From: an uncultured Alistipes sp.
Lineage (GTDB): Bacteria > Bacteroidota > Bacteroidia > Bacteroidales > Rikenellaceae
Direction of reading: 5' to 3'
Length of the DNA: 64,000 bases
Assembly: GCA_947629705.1 (NCBI GenBank)
Contig: CANREN010000002.1
Span: 79,514-143,513, forward strand
A program made the translations under genes and the position numbers. The stretch's first letter is position 1. Every line of letters starts with the position of its first letter. Below, in pieces: positions 28,941 through 37,487 of the stretch. A model generated the notes under the pieces. It was not told where the DNA came from and ran no database searches. It saw nothing but the letters and a program-made list of their open reading frames with translations.

Positions 28941-30779
28941 TTATAATTCGTTATCATTCATTTTGCGGATCGGGTCGAATGCCCGCGGCGCCATCTCGAA
29001 TCCGGCGTTCTTGAAGAACTCCACGAAGGTGAGACGCATCGGATGAACGAACGACGAGATCGTCGACATGAAGAGGTTGATGCCGTGGCCGATCAACAGG
29101 ATCGGGATCATGATGAGCAGCCGCACGGCAATGTTCGACCCTTCGGGCACGAAGCCGTCAGCCAACGTATTGAATACCAGCGCTAGTACGCCGCCCGAAA
29201 GGCCGATGGCGAACAGACGGATGTACGACAGCACATCGCTCAACAGACCCGTCAGATTGTTATAGAGCTCCCACAGTCCGGCTCCAATGTTGACCAACGG
29301 GTTGCGCCGCGGATTGTTCAGCAGCAACAGCAGCGCGCCGCCGATCCCCAGGGCGACATAGAAAGCGACAGAATCCGCTGTGAACCCATGGATTGCAGCG
29401 CCGGCCATCGGCAGCCCCATCGCCAAACAGCACGACAACAGGATGATGAACCAACCCAAGGCGCCCAACGTGTTGGAAAGTCCGAAAAGCCGGATTTTCG
29501 TCCACAGGTTCAGCGCCATACCGAACAGAATCTGCACGACGCCGATGACGAGCGAAAGCGTGAAGAACTGTTTCTGGAAGTCGATGAACGGCACCGACGG
29601 GAAATACTCCTTGAGGTTCACGCCGAACACCGAACCGCAGAGCAGTCCGAACACGACGGTCGACACGGCGCAAAGCGTCGCGAACCAAGCTGCGCGGTGC
29701 ATCATGCCGTTCGTACGGTATTTCCGGAGCATGAAAAGTCCGGCCAGCAGCAGAATCGCGCCGTAACCGGCGTCGTTCAGACAGATGCCGAAGAAGAGCA
29801 TGTAGAACGGCGCGAAGAAGGGTGTCAGATCGAGCGTGCCGTACTTCGGACGGGCGTACATGTCGCCGACCAATTCGAACATCCGGGCGAAGCGGCCGTT
29901 TTTCAGTTTCACGGGCGTCTCGTCCTCGGGCGTCGGGGCCTGTTTGAGGTAGACCACATTGGGATACTCCTCGAGCAGGGCATCGACCTTGTCCGAAGTC
30001 TCTTTTTCGGCCCAGCCCTCCATCACCAACAGCGTATCGTCGGCCGCCTTGCGGGCGGTCGCTTTCACGCGCGCACCCTGCAACTGCTCTTTCAGCGCAG
30101 CGGCGCCTGCCAGGAGCAGCTTTTCCGAAGCCGACACGCGAGCGAACTCGGCATCCAATGCGGCGAGACGCTGTTCATTCTCGGCGATCTGCCGTTCCGC
30201 CTCGCGAATATCAATCGCGGGCGTTTTCATCTCCTGGGCATCCAACGCGACCTCCTCGCCCGGAGCCGCGACGATCACGAAATAGACCATCGTTTCGGTG
30301 CGGGCGACCTCCGACACGGTATATTGCGCCGACCATTCGGCGATCGACTTGTCATAGGTTCCGGCCTGCGCCGAGAAATAGTGCAGCACGATACCCCGTT
30401 CGGCCAAAGCAGCCGCACGCTGCACGTCGAACCCGCCCCACGGGCGCAGTTCGTCGGCGCACTTCTCCAACCGGCCGATCTCCGCACGGAGCGCAGCGGC
30501 CTGTTGTTGAGCGGCCAGATAATGTTCGTAAGCCTCGGCCGGCGTGGCGAAAGGTTCGGCTTTCAGGCCGGCATGCGCTTCGTCCTTGCGATATTCGCGA
30601 ATGAAGTCGATCGCCTTGGCATGTCCCTCGATGTCGAGCATCAGTTGACGTTCCGCCTCCGAGGGTTCCCAACCGGTCGCGGTGATATCCACTAATCCCA
30701 ATTCCCGCAGCCTGTCGATAAAATCTTCGCGCTGCGCCGCAAAAAGCACGAAGTCGTATTTCATCATCGGAGCGATCAT
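28941..30779 (-). CDS. atpI: V-type ATP synthase subunit I (a-type stator)
   Basis: A 612 aa membrane stator subunit. The N-terminal half (about 1-320) is cytoplasmic and helical; the C-terminal half has about seven or eight membrane helices with the LIGHGINLFMSTISSFVHPMRLTFVEFF segment that holds the conserved Arg facing the proteolipid ring. Its ATG overlaps the atpD stop (ATGA), indicating coupling. Internal ATGs a few codons in are alternatives. Confidence 0.93.
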   Translation of the reverse strand: MIAPMMKYDFVLFAAQREDFIDRLRELGLVDITATGWEPSEAERQLMLDIEGHAKAIDFIREYRKDEAHAGLKAEPFATPAEAYEHYLAAQQQAAALRAEIGRLEKCADELRPWGGFDVQRAAALAERGIVLHYFSAQAGTYDKSIAEWSAQYTVSEVARTETMVYFVIVAAPGEEVALDAQEMKTPAIDIREAERQIAENEQRLAALDAEFARVSASEKLLLAGAAALKEQLQGARVKATARKAADDTLLVMEGWAEKETSDKVDALLEEYPNVVYLKQAPTPEDETPVKLKNGRFARMFELVGDMYARPKYGTLDLTPFFAPFYMLFFGICLNDAGYGAILLLAGLFMLRKYRTNGMMHRAAWFATLCAVSTVVFGLLCGSVFGVNLKEYFPSVPFIDFQKQFFTLSLVIGVVQILFGMALNLWTKIRLFGLSNTLGALGWFIILLSCCLAMGLPMAGAAIHGFTADSVAFYVALGIGGALLLLLNNPRRNPLVNIGAGLWELYNNLTGLLSDVLSYIRLFAIGLSGGVLALVFNTLADGFVPEGSNIAVRLLIMIPILLIGHGINLFMSTISSFVHPMRLTFVEFFKNAGFEMAPRAFDPIRKMNDNEL

Positions 30780-31384
30780 AGCATAGCGCCCTCCCCGGCT
30801 CGTTGTTGTTTGGTTTTCACGATTTTCTGGGCCGATTTCGATAGATTCTCCTCGTCCTCCATAAAGCGCTTGATTTTGCGGATGGCGTCCTCGTAGCCCG
30901 GAATCTGCACCTTCTCGTACAGATTGACCTTCTGGGTCGTCTTGCGGCGGGCCTTGTCCAGCAGCTCCATCTTGCGGTCATAGACCGCCTGTTCGAGCCC
31001 CAACCGGGCCAGCCGCTCTAAAATATCGACCCCGGCGACGAACCACACGGGCGACGAAAAGAGGTCGTAAGGCTTCTGTTCGAACCGCACCTCGCGCAAA
31101 ACGGGGGTGCGCACACCGGCGATCTTCTGTTCGTCAAGCTCCACGTCGGCAATCCGCACCAAATCGCTGTCGAATTCGCCCCACAAGGCCTGCATGTAGT
31201 CGTACTCGGCCTTGAGCGCATCGACGCGCCGCTGGTAGTCGGTCGCCGCATCCCGCGCTTTCTTCACCTCGGAGCGCAGGGCCGACTCCTTGCTCTTGAT
31301 CGTCGGCAGCGCCTTCTGCCGCATCTTGAGCTGTTTGCCCAACTCGCCGAGCGAAGTCTTGTTGTATTGGAATTTGATAGCCAT
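30776..31384 (-). CDS. atpD: V-type ATP synthase subunit D (central stalk)
   Basis: A 202 aa mostly helical protein that forms the rotating central shaft inside the A3B3 head. MAIKFQYNKTSLGELGKQLKMRQKALPTIKSKE and the C-terminal KVNLYEKVQIPGYEDAIRKIKRFMEDEEN are characteristic. It starts 11 nt after atpB and overlaps atpI by 4 bases. Confidence 0.94.
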   Translation of the reverse strand: MAIKFQYNKTSLGELGKQLKMRQKALPTIKSKESALRSEVKKARDAATDYQRRVDALKAEYDYMQALWGEFDSDLVRIADVELDEQKIAGVRTPVLREVRFEQKPYDLFSSPVWFVAGVDILERLARLGLEQAVYDRKMELLDKARRKTTQKVNLYEKVQIPGYEDAIRKIKRFMEDEENLSKSAQKIVKTKQQRAGEGAML

Positions 31385-31395
31385 GACCGTAACGA

Positions 31396-32718
31396 TTAGG
31401 CTTTTTTCCAGTATTTGTTGATAAGCTCCTCCTTAATCGCCACCTCCTCTTTGGAGAAATACTCGGCGAAGAGCGTCCACGCCGTGTCGAGCATCTCGGT
31501 GATGCCGATATTGACGTCGATGGCCAACAGCTTCTCCGAATAGTCGTGGGCGAATTTCAGCGTGCGTTCGTCGTAATCCGACAGGTCGAAACCGTTTTCC
31601 AACTTGGTCCTGGCGTTCGCGGCGTCGGCGTAGAGGCGCACGCAGGCGTTCATCACCTGCGGATGATCTTCGCGGGTCTTCCTGCCGATGACGAGCTGTT
31701 TCAGACGCGACAGCGAACGGAACGGGTCGACGATGACCCTGCCCGTATCGGAGTCGTTGCGCAGGAAGAGCTGGCCCTCGGTAATGTAACCCGTGTTATC
31801 GGGGATGGCGTGCGTAATGTCGCCGCCCGAAAGGGTCGTTACGGCGATGATCGTGATCGAACCGCCGTTGGGCAGCTGCACGGCCTTCTCGTAGATTTTC
31901 GCCAGGTCGGAGTAGAGCGAACCCGGCATCGAGTCCTTCGACGGAATCTGATCCATACGGTTCGAGACGATGGCTAATGCATCGGCATACAGCGTCATGT
32001 CGGTCAGCAGCACCAGCACCTTTTCGCCCTTGTCGACGGCGAAGTATTCGGCAGCGGTCAGCGCCATGTCCGGCACGAGCAGACGCTCGACGGGCGGATT
32101 CTCGGTCGTGTTGACGAATGAAACGATTCGGTCGAGGGCGCCGGCATTCTCGAACACCGACTTGAAATAGAGGAAGTCGTCGTTCGTAAGGCCCATGCCG
32201 CCCAAGATGATCTTGTCGGCCTTCGCACGCAGGGCCACATTGGCCATGACGGCGTTGTAGGGCTGGTCGGGATCGGCGAAGAACGGAATCTTCTGACCCG
32301 TTACGATGGTGTTGTTCAGGTCGATGCCCGCGATGCCCGTCGCGATGAGCTCCGACGGTTGCAGACGTTTGAACGGGTTGACCGTCGGACCGCCGATCTC
32401 GCGTTCCTCGCCCTCGACGATCTCGCCGCCTTCGAGCGGTTCACCGTAGGCGTTGAAGAAACGGCCGGCAAGGTTGTCCGAAACGCGGAGCTTCGGGGGT
32501 TCGCCGTGAAAGATGACCTCCGAATCGGTCGCAAGGCCCTCGGTACCGGCGAACACCTGCAACGTAACGTGTTCGCCCATGATTTTCACCACCTGCGCCA
32601 GTTTGCCGCCCACAGTCGCCAGTTCGTCGTTGCCGACGCCCTGGGCCCGCAACGTAACGGTCGCCTTGGTGATGTTGTCGATTTTGGTGTATATCTTCTG
32701 AAATGCGCGTGTTGTCAT
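31396..32718 (-). CDS. atpB: V-type ATP synthase subunit B (regulatory head subunit)
   Basis: A 440 aa non-catalytic subunit of the A3B3 head. It keeps the beta-barrel N-terminus and the central nucleotide-fold region (GQKIPFFADPDQPYNAVMANVALRAKAD) but lacks a Walker A motif, as expected for B. Motifs such as VLVLLTDMTLYADALAIVSNRMDQIPSKDSMPGSLYSDLAKIYEKA match the family. It starts 8 nt after atpA. Confidence 0.95.
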   Translation of the reverse strand: MTTRAFQKIYTKIDNITKATVTLRAQGVGNDELATVGGKLAQVVKIMGEHVTLQVFAGTEGLATDSEVIFHGEPPKLRVSDNLAGRFFNAYGEPLEGGEIVEGEEREIGGPTVNPFKRLQPSELIATGIAGIDLNNTIVTGQKIPFFADPDQPYNAVMANVALRAKADKIILGGMGLTNDDFLYFKSVFENAGALDRIVSFVNTTENPPVERLLVPDMALTAAEYFAVDKGEKVLVLLTDMTLYADALAIVSNRMDQIPSKDSMPGSLYSDLAKIYEKAVQLPNGGSITIIAVTTLSGGDITHAIPDNTGYITEGQLFLRNDSDTGRVIVDPFRSLSRLKQLVIGRKTREDHPQVMNACVRLYADAANARTKLENGFDLSDYDERTLKFAHDYSEKLLAIDVNIGITEMLDTAWTLFAEYFSKEEVAIKEELINKYWKKA

Positions 32719-32726
32719 GGCTCTGC

Positions 32727-34481
32727 TTATTTCGATTTTTCACTCACATACTGCTCGATCTGCTTGCGGTAGCTCTCGAACTTCTCCGACTTCCACTCCG
32801 AGTAGTTCATCTGGCGGAAGAGGTTGATGAGGCCCTTGAAGAACTGCGAACAAGCCTCGAAATCGGGGAATCCGAAGTCGCGGCGGCAGATTTCGAGCAC
32901 CATTTTGTACATCATCCGCTGACGTTCCATCGGACAGTTGGCGTCGATGGCGTCGAACGCATCCTGCTGCAGGATCACGAAGTCGATCAGCTCCGATTTC
33001 CAGAACCGCTCATGGTACTCCACGGGCACGCCGTCGTCGCCGAGGATATTGATCTGGTCGTTCGCCTCCTTGCCGCGCTGCACGATGGTCTTGCCCGCAT
33101 AGACGAGATCGACCCAATCCTTCTCGATATGTTCGTCGAGGTAGGCGCGGATTTCGGGGTATTCGAGGTATTTCGAATAGGAATCGAGCGGATCGATGGC
33201 CGGATAGCGTTTCGAATCGGCGCGACCCTGCGAAAGCGCATAGAAGCAGCGGGCCGCCTTTTTGGTCGATTCGGTAACGGGCTCCTTCAGGTTACCGCCC
33301 GCAGGCGACACCGTTCCGAGGAACGTAACCGAACCGGTCGCGCCGTTGTCGAGCTTCACCAGACCGGCACGCGAATAGAAATTGGAGATGATCGCCGACA
33401 AGTCCATCGGGAAGGCGTCCTGGCCGGGCAGCTCCTCCAGACGGTTCGACATTTCGCGCAGCGCCTGCGCCCAACGCGACGTCGAGTCGGCCATCACCAA
33501 CACTTTGAGGCCCATCGAACGATAATACTCGCCGATGGTCATACCCGTATAGACCGACGCCTCACGCGCGGCGACAGGCATGTTCGACGTGTTGCAGATG
33601 ATGATCGTCCGCTCCATCAGTTTGTGTCCCGTACGGGCATCGACCAGCTCGGGGAACTCCTTGAAAATTTCGACCACCTCGTTGGCACGTTCGCCGCACG
33701 CCACCATGATGATGATATCGGCATCGGCCTGTTTCGAAATGGCGTGCTGCAGCACCGTTTTGCCGGCGCCGAACGGCCCGGGAATGAAGCCCGTACCGCC
33801 CTCGGCCATCGGGTTGAAGGTGTCGATCGGACGCACGCCCGTCTCCATGATGCGCGACGGACGGGGTTTCTCGGCATAGCAGCGCACGGCCTGCTTGACA
33901 GGCCATTTCTGCACCATCGTAACATCGTGGTCGCGCCCCTCGGCGTCGGTCAGCACGGCAACGGTGTCCGTTACCTTGTATTTCCCGGCCTTGGCGACGC
34001 TTTTCACCGTATAGGTATCGGTCATCGTGAAGGGCACCATGATCTTGTGCATCACCCACTGCTCCTTCACTTCGCCCAGCCAGCCGGCGGCGGTTACCTT
34101 GTCGCCCGCCTTGGCCAATGGAGCAAACTCCCACTCGGCATCGTAGTCGATGGGGTCGGTGATCGAACCGCGGGCGATGAAGAGCCCGTCCATCTTTTCG
34201 AGGTCGTTTTGCAGACCGTCGTAGTTGCGCGACAAAAGGCCCGGGGCCAGCGTCGCTTCGAGCATGTGCCCTTCAAACTCCACGCGGTCGCCGATTTTCA
34301 GCCCGCGGGTGCTGTCGAAGACCTGCACGTAGGCATCGTCGCCTATGACCTTGATGACCTCGGCCATCATCCTGGTATCCCCCGTGTACACGTAGCAGAT
34401 TTCGTTCTGGCCCACAGCTCCATCGGCCTTCACGATGACGATGTTCGAGATGATACCGTGCACTTTTCCAGTAGTTTTCAT
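32727..34481 (-). CDS. atpA: V-type ATP synthase subunit A (catalytic)
   Basis: The 584 aa catalytic subunit. Walker A is GPFGAGKTVLQ (about residues 235-245), preceded by the A-subunit non-homologous insert, and ADSTSRWAQALREMSNRLEELPGQDAFPMDLSA is diagnostic. I prefer the ATG at 34481 (MKTTGKVHGIISNIV) because it gives the usual length; an upstream ATG at 34505 (MNNEKYIP) is possible. The DUF2764 gene precedes it. Confidence 0.95.
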   Translation of the reverse strand: MKTTGKVHGIISNIVIVKADGAVGQNEICYVYTGDTRMMAEVIKVIGDDAYVQVFDSTRGLKIGDRVEFEGHMLEATLAPGLLSRNYDGLQNDLEKMDGLFIARGSITDPIDYDAEWEFAPLAKAGDKVTAAGWLGEVKEQWVMHKIMVPFTMTDTYTVKSVAKAGKYKVTDTVAVLTDAEGRDHDVTMVQKWPVKQAVRCYAEKPRPSRIMETGVRPIDTFNPMAEGGTGFIPGPFGAGKTVLQHAISKQADADIIIMVACGERANEVVEIFKEFPELVDARTGHKLMERTIIICNTSNMPVAAREASVYTGMTIGEYYRSMGLKVLVMADSTSRWAQALREMSNRLEELPGQDAFPMDLSAIISNFYSRAGLVKLDNGATGSVTFLGTVSPAGGNLKEPVTESTKKAARCFYALSQGRADSKRYPAIDPLDSYSKYLEYPEIRAYLDEHIEKDWVDLVYAGKTIVQRGKEANDQINILGDDGVPVEYHERFWKSELIDFVILQQDAFDAIDANCPMERQRMMYKMVLEICRRDFGFPDFEACSQFFKGLINLFRQMNYSEWKSEKFESYRKQIEQYVSEKSK

Positions 34482-34562
34482 CGGTATGTATTTTTCATTG
34501 TTCATTTCATGCACCTTTTCTCGCCTCGGCATGGCCCGTGCAGGCACGGCTCCGCCCTCGGC

Positions 34563-35408
34563 CTATCGAAAACGTTCGTTTCCTGCAATCCATCGACGGC
34601 CGTCCAATTCGGCGATCAGCCGGTCGAACATCGCCCGGCCGCGGGCGGCATCGAGCAGCGTCCAGCGGGCCACGATATTCACCCGCACCAAATACGAAAG
34701 AATGGCATTCCGGTCGAAATAGTCGAATCGGGCCAGCTCCGCCGCCTGGTTCCAGCGGATGGCGTCGATCTTGTGCTCTTTTTCGATGAGATCGCCATCC
34801 TCGCTGACCGCCGCGATCAATCCGTCGATATAGGGCAATTCGCCGCGCAGACCGAAGTCGGCGGCCGAACTGCGCTGCAATTGATCGACCACGTCGCCGC
34901 CGCCGACCGTAACCTCCTCGACGGGGCGCCCCGTCGCACGGGCCGTAACTGCGGCCGTTACATTGCGCAGCGTGCGGTCGAAATCGGCCCACGCCCGCAG
35001 GAAATCGCATCCCTGCCGCTGGCAAAGCCCGTAATAGGCTTCGAACAGCGCCGTTTCGAAACGCACGGTCGTGTCGACCGTCTCGGCGTCCTCGCCCTCC
35101 GGATCGGCGAATGCGCGGACCACCGCCGCCAAGGCATCGGGCAGCCGGCTCGGCGATTTGAGCTCCTCCTCCGACTCTTCACGGGAGAAATTGCCCAACG
35201 GATTGAACGCCGTGCGTCCGGCCCGCAGCGCGATCAGATTTTCGCAGTCGTAATAACCGTAAAGCAGGCGAACCTGACGGGCATCGGCCGCCGTAACGCC
35301 GTCGAGAATCTCCCGAACGATGGCACCGGCATCGAATCCCTTGTTTTCGCCGTCGAGCGCATACTCCTTCAGTCCGGCTACCAGACTGTAATAATTCGTG
35401 CGGAACAT
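34563..35408 (-). CDS. DUF2764 family protein of the V-ATPase operon
   Basis: A 281 aa soluble, mostly helical protein starting MFRTNYYSLVAGLKEYALDG. It lies between atpE and atpA, as in other Bacteroidota and in the chlamydial V-ATPase operons (CT309 position). No separate subunit C, F or G/H gene is visible, and this is the only extra operon member, so it is the natural candidate for the central-stalk socket (subunit C) function; that is inference from position and length. It starts 5 nt after the atpE stop. Confidence 0.82.
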   Translation of the reverse strand: MFRTNYYSLVAGLKEYALDGENKGFDAGAIVREILDGVTAADARQVRLLYGYYDCENLIALRAGRTAFNPLGNFSREESEEELKSPSRLPDALAAVVRAFADPEGEDAETVDTTVRFETALFEAYYGLCQRQGCDFLRAWADFDRTLRNVTAAVTARATGRPVEEVTVGGGDVVDQLQRSSAADFGLRGELPYIDGLIAAVSEDGDLIEKEHKIDAIRWNQAAELARFDYFDRNAILSYLVRVNIVARWTLLDAARGRAMFDRLIAELDGRRWIAGNERFR

Positions 35409-35413
35409 GCCCG

Positions 35414-36031
35414 TTACGCATTAAAGAGGAGTTGCGAGACCTTTTCGCGCAGATATTCGCCGAGCAGCGCCTCGACATCGGCATCGGAGAACGAAATATA
35501 ATAGCCTCCCTCTTTGGCTCCCACCTTGAAGCCGGTCTTGACCTCCTTCGAATAACCGACCTCGATGCCTGCCTCCAGCAGCGCCTTCGCCTCGGCAGCC
35601 ATCGCCTGATCGAGTTTTTCACGCTCGGATTCGGGCAGCAGCGCCTGCAACGAGACCTTTCCGGAGTAGGCGCCGTTCCAGTTCTTCGCCACGGCGATCA
35701 GCATCTCCTTGATAAAGGCCGCATCCATACCGGCAGCCTCGACCCCCTTTTCGGTGGCGCGCGCCACGATCAGCGAGGCGATTTCAGACTTGATTTTCGC
35801 CACGGCCTGCTTTCCGGCGAGCGCGATCTCAGTCATCGTGTTCTTGCCGATATCCTCGGCCTTGTTCTCGGCCTGTCGGACGATCGCCTCGGCCTGCGCC
35901 CGCGCTTCGGCAAGCATTTTTTCGGTCTGCTGCTTGGCCGCAGCCACCAACCGATCGGCCTCGGCGCGCCCCTTTTCCAGCCCTTCGTCGTAGAGTCTCT
36001 GCGTAAGCTGGTCCAATTTCGAAGTATCCAT
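35414..36031 (-). CDS. atpE: V-type ATP synthase subunit E (peripheral stalk)
   Basis: A 205 aa peripheral stalk subunit: a long charged N-terminal helix (MDTSKLDQLTQRLYDEGLEKGRAEADRLVAAAKQQ) and a C-terminal globular domain. The Glu/Lys/Ala-rich coiled coil normally pairs with subunit G/H, which is missing from this operon. ATG 36031 is chosen because a promoter -7 box sits 36 nt upstream. First gene of the operon. Confidence 0.87.
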   Translation of the reverse strand: MDTSKLDQLTQRLYDEGLEKGRAEADRLVAAAKQQTEKMLAEARAQAEAIVRQAENKAEDIGKNTMTEIALAGKQAVAKIKSEIASLIVARATEKGVEAAGMDAAFIKEMLIAVAKNWNGAYSGKVSLQALLPESEREKLDQAMAAEAKALLEAGIEVGYSKEVKTGFKVGAKEGGYYISFSDADVEALLGEYLREKVSQLLFNA

Positions 36032-36067
36032 AGATATGATAGTTTTGTAATTTTTCCGATCCGCACA

Positions 36068-36100
36068 CAAAGTTAGAAAAAATTTCCGGAATACGGCAAA
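36068..36100 (-). promoter_or_regulatory. promoter of the V-ATPase operon
   Basis: Minus-strand TAACTTTG (36068-36075) with TTTG (36097-36100) 21 bp upstream. It precedes atpE; no other promoter-like site is obvious within the operon. Confidence 0.75.
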
Positions 36101-36187
36101 AATCGAACCCTTGATTTGCTCGATTTCAGACAAAAACCGGGTAGATCGGAACAGACGGGGCCGTCGATCCATTTTCAACGCTGTTTT

Positions 36188-36260
36188 CAAATCCGGCCGC
36201 CGCTCCCGGATTGGGCCCACCCCTGCACCCCCCCCGCCTTGGCGAAAGCCTCCGTCGGAA
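36188..36260 (+). repeat. C-rich dispersed repeat, copy A
   Basis: Begins CAAATCCGGCCGCCG, then CCCGGATTGGGCCCACCCCT, a C8 run (36228-36235) and GCCTTGGCGAAAGCC. The core matches the reverse complement of copy B at 37087-37151 over more than 20 bases. The 337 nt gap it sits in also holds the V-ATPase promoter and the nitroreductase -7 box; otherwise nothing. Confidence 0.75.
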
Positions 36261-36329
36261 CGCGCAATGCCCTACGGCTTGCAGCATACCACCCGCTCCA
36301 AATCGCATCCAATCGTTTGAAAAAATTCG

Positions 36330-36337
36330 TATTTTTG
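36330..36337 (+). promoter_or_regulatory. -7 box of the nitroreductase-like gene
   Basis: TATTTTTG, 31 nt upstream of the ATG. The nearest TTTG (36316-36319) is too close to be the -33 box, so the promoter may be weak or regulated. Confidence 0.5.
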
Positions 36338-36368
36338 TCCGTGTGAACATCCACGATCCGAACGACCT

Positions 36369-37001
36369 ATGGCAGACAACTATTTGGAACGCAAAATGGA
36401 GGAATATCGGACACGGCCCTCCTCCCGCCGCACGCCCGCGGCCAATCTCGGAAAGCTGCTTCTGAAAAACCGCAGCTTCCGCGGCTACGACAGCCGGTTC
36501 ATCGTGCGCGAAGACCAGCTCCGGCGCATCATCGCCGTCAACACCCGCATTCCGTCGGCCCACAATCAACAGGTGCTGCGGTTCCGCCCCGTGCTGGCCG
36601 ACGAAGCCCCGAAGTTACTGGCCCATATCCATTTGGGCGGAGCGCTGCCGGAGCTGCACCTGCCGCTGCCGGGCACCGAGCCGAACGCCTTCATCATCTG
36701 CTGCTCGACCGTCGCCGAAAACCGATACGTGGATATGGATTTGGGCATTTCGGCGCAAAGCATGCTGCTGCAGGCCACGGAGATGGGGCTGAACGGTCTC
36801 TGTATCGGGGCGTTCGATCGGGAGCCCATCCGCCAAGCGTTCGCCCTGCCGTGGAAACCGCTGCTGATTCTCGCCATCGGCAAAGGGGCCGAGCGGATCG
36901 AGCTGACCGAAATCGGCACCGCAGACGATCACGCCTACTACCGCGCCGACGGGACGCACTACGTGCCGAAAGTGCGGATCGGGGAGCTGATTATCGAATA
37001 A
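36369..37001 (+). CDS. nitroreductase family protein
   Basis: A 210 aa FMN-dependent-type oxidoreductase. KLLLKNRSFRGYDSRFIVREDQLRRIIAVNTRIPSAHNQQVLRF matches the FMN-binding N-terminus of the family, and the mid-region ISAQSMLLQATEMGLNGLCIGAF is the conserved dimer-interface helix and turn. Short by family standards but complete. The natural substrate is unknown. It is alone and flanked by inverted copies of a C-rich repeat. Confidence 0.87.
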   Translation: MADNYLERKMEEYRTRPSSRRTPAANLGKLLLKNRSFRGYDSRFIVREDQLRRIIAVNTRIPSAHNQQVLRFRPVLADEAPKLLAHIHLGGALPELHLPLPGTEPNAFIICCSTVAENRYVDMDLGISAQSMLLQATEMGLNGLCIGAFDREPIRQAFALPWKPLLILAIGKGAERIELTEIGTADDHAYYRADGTHYVPKVRIGELIIE

Positions 37002-37086
37002 TCGAATAACCGCGAATCACAAACGCTATCTGCGACTCGCGCGGCTCAAAGAGCCGCCACATGCGAATATGCCACAAACGTAGCAC

Positions 37087-37151
37087 CTTGGCGGGGTTTC
37101 CGTCGAACCCCGCCAAGACGGGGGGGGGGCAGGGGTGGGCCCAATCCGGGA
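37087..37151 (-). repeat. C-rich dispersed repeat, copy B (inverted)
   Basis: Read on the minus strand: CCCGGATTGGGCCCACCCCT, then a C10 run (37120-37129) and a hairpin-forming segment CTTGGCGGGGTTCGACGG...CCCCGCCAAG. It is the inverted partner of copy A across the nitroreductase gene. A separate CAAATCCGGCCGCCG match to copy A occurs in direct orientation at 37192-37206. Confidence 0.8.
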
Positions 37152-37257
37152 ATGCGGCCCGAAACCGCGAGAACCACGACCGGCGGCGATGCAAATCCGG
37201 CCGCCGACCCAATTCGGTATAAATCGGTATGAACCGGTATCAAATAGCGTCGCCCGA

Positions 37258-37292
37258 ATAAAACGGCCGCCCGATGGATTCGGGCGGCCGTT
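37258..37292 (-). terminator. terminator of tRNA-Gln
   Basis: A 13 bp perfect stem (37262-37274 with 37280-37292), 5 nt loop, followed on the minus strand by TTTT. Directly downstream of tRNA-Gln. Confidence 0.82.
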
Positions 37293-37299
37293 CGCTGTG

Positions 37300-37370
37300 T
37301 TGAGCTACCAAGATTCGAACTTGGAATAACAGGACCAGAATCTGTTGTGTTACCATTACACCATAGCTCA
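37300..37370 (-). tRNA. tRNA-Gln(CTG)
   Basis: A 71 nt cloverleaf with acceptor stem TGAGCTA/TAGCTCA (the U1-A72 pair is typical of tRNA-Gln), anticodon loop TTCTGGT (CTG) and discriminator A. The anticodon stem carries one A-C mismatch next to the loop. CCA is not encoded. Confidence 0.92.
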
Positions 37371-37388
37371 ATGTCCCTTTCGACGGTG

Positions 37389-37419
37389 CAAAAGTAGAAT
37401 ATTATTTTTCAACTGCAAA
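37389..37419 (-). promoter_or_regulatory. promoter of tRNA-Gln
   Basis: Minus-strand TACTTTTG (37389-37396) with TTTG (37416-37419) 19 bp upstream; 18 nt before the tRNA. Confidence 0.75.
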
Positions 37420-37440
37420 GAAAATCGACAAAATTTTTCA

Positions 37441-37448
37441 TACCTTTG
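37441..37448 (+). promoter_or_regulatory. -7 box of the nucleoside transporter gene
   Basis: TACCTTTG, 39 nt upstream of ATG 37488, in the same short spacer as the divergent tRNA-Gln promoter. No good -33 box. Confidence 0.6.
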
Positions 37449-37487
37449 ACTTGCATTTTACGAAGCCATCCCAACAACTCGAACGCT

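Noticed and set aside
32703..35501. 932-codon plus-strand open frame across atpA and DUF2764
   Set aside because: It spans two real genes and their spacer on the other strand, which a real gene would not need to do; codon pattern is a mirror of atpA.
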